From Syntrophobacter sp. SbD2 (GTDB taxonomy: Bacteria > Desulfobacterota > Syntrophobacteria > Syntrophobacterales > Syntrophobacteraceae), in contig OMSV01000046.1 of the NCBI GenBank assembly GCA_900290385.1, positions 1-7,105 on the forward strand: 7,105 nucleotides of DNA, written 5' to 3'. The position numbers were made by a program, and so were the translations under genes. Shown here piece after piece: positions 6,764-7,105 of this stretch (the first letter of the stretch is position 1; every line of letters begins with the position of its first letter). The notes under the pieces are model-generated. The model ran no database searches and was not told the DNA's origin. It worked only from the letters and a program-made list of their open reading frames with translations.

Positions 6764-6794
6764 AAGGCCGGTTCTTACCGGCCTTTTTGCTTTT
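6764..6794 (+). terminator. Intrinsic terminator of the cold-shock gene
   Basis: A perfect 9-bp stem AAGGCCGGT / ACCGGCCTT with loop TCTT is followed by a T-rich tail (TTT, GC, TTTT). It lies about 50 nt after the stop codon. In the minus direction the stem is followed by CCC rather than a T run, so it probably serves mainly the plus strand. Confidence 0.92.
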
Positions 6795-6823
6795 GCACCG
6801 ATAGACTTATATAATACCTTGAG

Positions 6824-7105
6824 TTAAGTTACATCGGAAACAAACGCCATCCCGGCCTGTTTGCAATCTCCTAGGGCCGTGGGATGGCGCCGTATGGCCC
6901 CTTTTTCATCTATCTGCCGAAAACAGACTTCTCCAGCATATTCCACGTCGATCGCGTCGAAGAAGTACCTTACGGTCAAAACGGGACATTCGAACAGTCG
7001 TTTGCCTCGAGTAGCCCCCGCGCACAGGAAAAATCCCTTCCTGTCAGCAGGGGGCAGCGGGGCATGACCATCACCTTTTCCCTTATACTTTCGCATATAC
7101 AGGGC
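6824..7105 (-). CDS. Flavodoxin-like / NADPH-dependent FMN reductase family protein, C-terminal part (5' end outside window)
   Basis: The frame stays open to the window edge, so the ATG at 7096 is probably internal. About 93 residues are visible. The pattern is one I associate with the C-terminus of flavodoxin-fold FMN reductases (NADPH-dependent FMN reductase / iron-sulfur flavoprotein type). A basic RKYKGKG segment leads to a beta strand and glycine-rich turn (RKGFFLCAGATRGKRLF). Then come LTVRYFFDAIDVEYAGEVCF, a helix-strand in which the partner domain is compared, and HPTALGDCKQAGMAFV, the last helix. Members bind FMN and move electrons in the cytoplasm; the substrate cannot be inferred. 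The FMN-binding N-terminus lies outside the window. It is convergent to the cold-shock gene. Confidence that it is coding is good; the family assignment is moderate because it rests on remembered pattern similarity. Confidence 0.62.
   Translation of the reverse strand, partial: ALYMRKYKGKGDGHAPLPPADRKGFFLCAGATRGKRLFECPVLTVRYFFDAIDVEYAGEVCFRQIDEKGAIRRHPTALGDCKQAGMAFVSDVT

Noticed and set aside
6861..7067. A 68-codon plus-strand frame opposite the flavodoxin-like gene
   Set aside because: It has no ribosome site or family pattern, while the minus-strand frame has a coherent protein pattern and runs on past the window edge.

Overview
This 7.1 kb window looks like ordinary chromosomal housekeeping DNA from a Gram-negative bacterium. 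Outer-membrane genes (lptE, mlaA) show that an outer membrane is present. The order leuS-lptE-holA is the one known from E. coli and many other Proteobacteria. The moderate GC content, the style of the FtsH and LeuS proteins and the flavodoxin-type gene at the right edge suggest a deltaproteobacterial (Desulfobacterota-like) organism. That placement is inferred from general family resemblance, not from a search.

Layout, left to right. Bases 1-1236 (+) hold the C-terminal half of leucyl-tRNA synthetase, with an apparent 2-base reading-frame break at bases 18-21. lptE (1329-1886, +) and holA (1886-2935, +) follow and form the tail of that operon. Convergent to holA, with overlapping stop codons, lies rpsT (2932-3192, -). 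It starts at TTG, has its own sigma70-type promoter, and has a good intrinsic terminator placed inside the 3' end of holA. Next comes ftsH (3326-5245, -), complete, with both membrane segments, the AAA+ core and the zinc protease site. A divergent intergenic region (5246-5539) carries candidate promoters for ftsH (-) and mlaA (+), a 7-bp dyad and a 6-bp hairpin. mlaA (+) is best read from a TTG at 5540 and lacks the lipoprotein cysteine expected of the family. A cold-shock protein gene (6512-6712, +) has a strong promoter, a leader of about 130 nt and a clear terminator. The right edge holds the end of a minus-strand gene resembling the C-terminus of flavodoxin-like NADPH-dependent FMN reductases.

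Functionally the genes cover translation (leuS, rpsT), replication (holA), envelope lipid balance (lptE for LPS insertion, mlaA for removal of misplaced phospholipid, ftsH as membrane quality-control protease) and cold/RNA-chaperone functions. I see no mobile element, CRISPR array, tRNA or rRNA, and nothing I would call a new system. The points worth a second look are regulatory or architectural: the rpsT terminator inside holA, the foldable rpsT leader, the cysteine-less MlaA and the leuS frame break at the edge.
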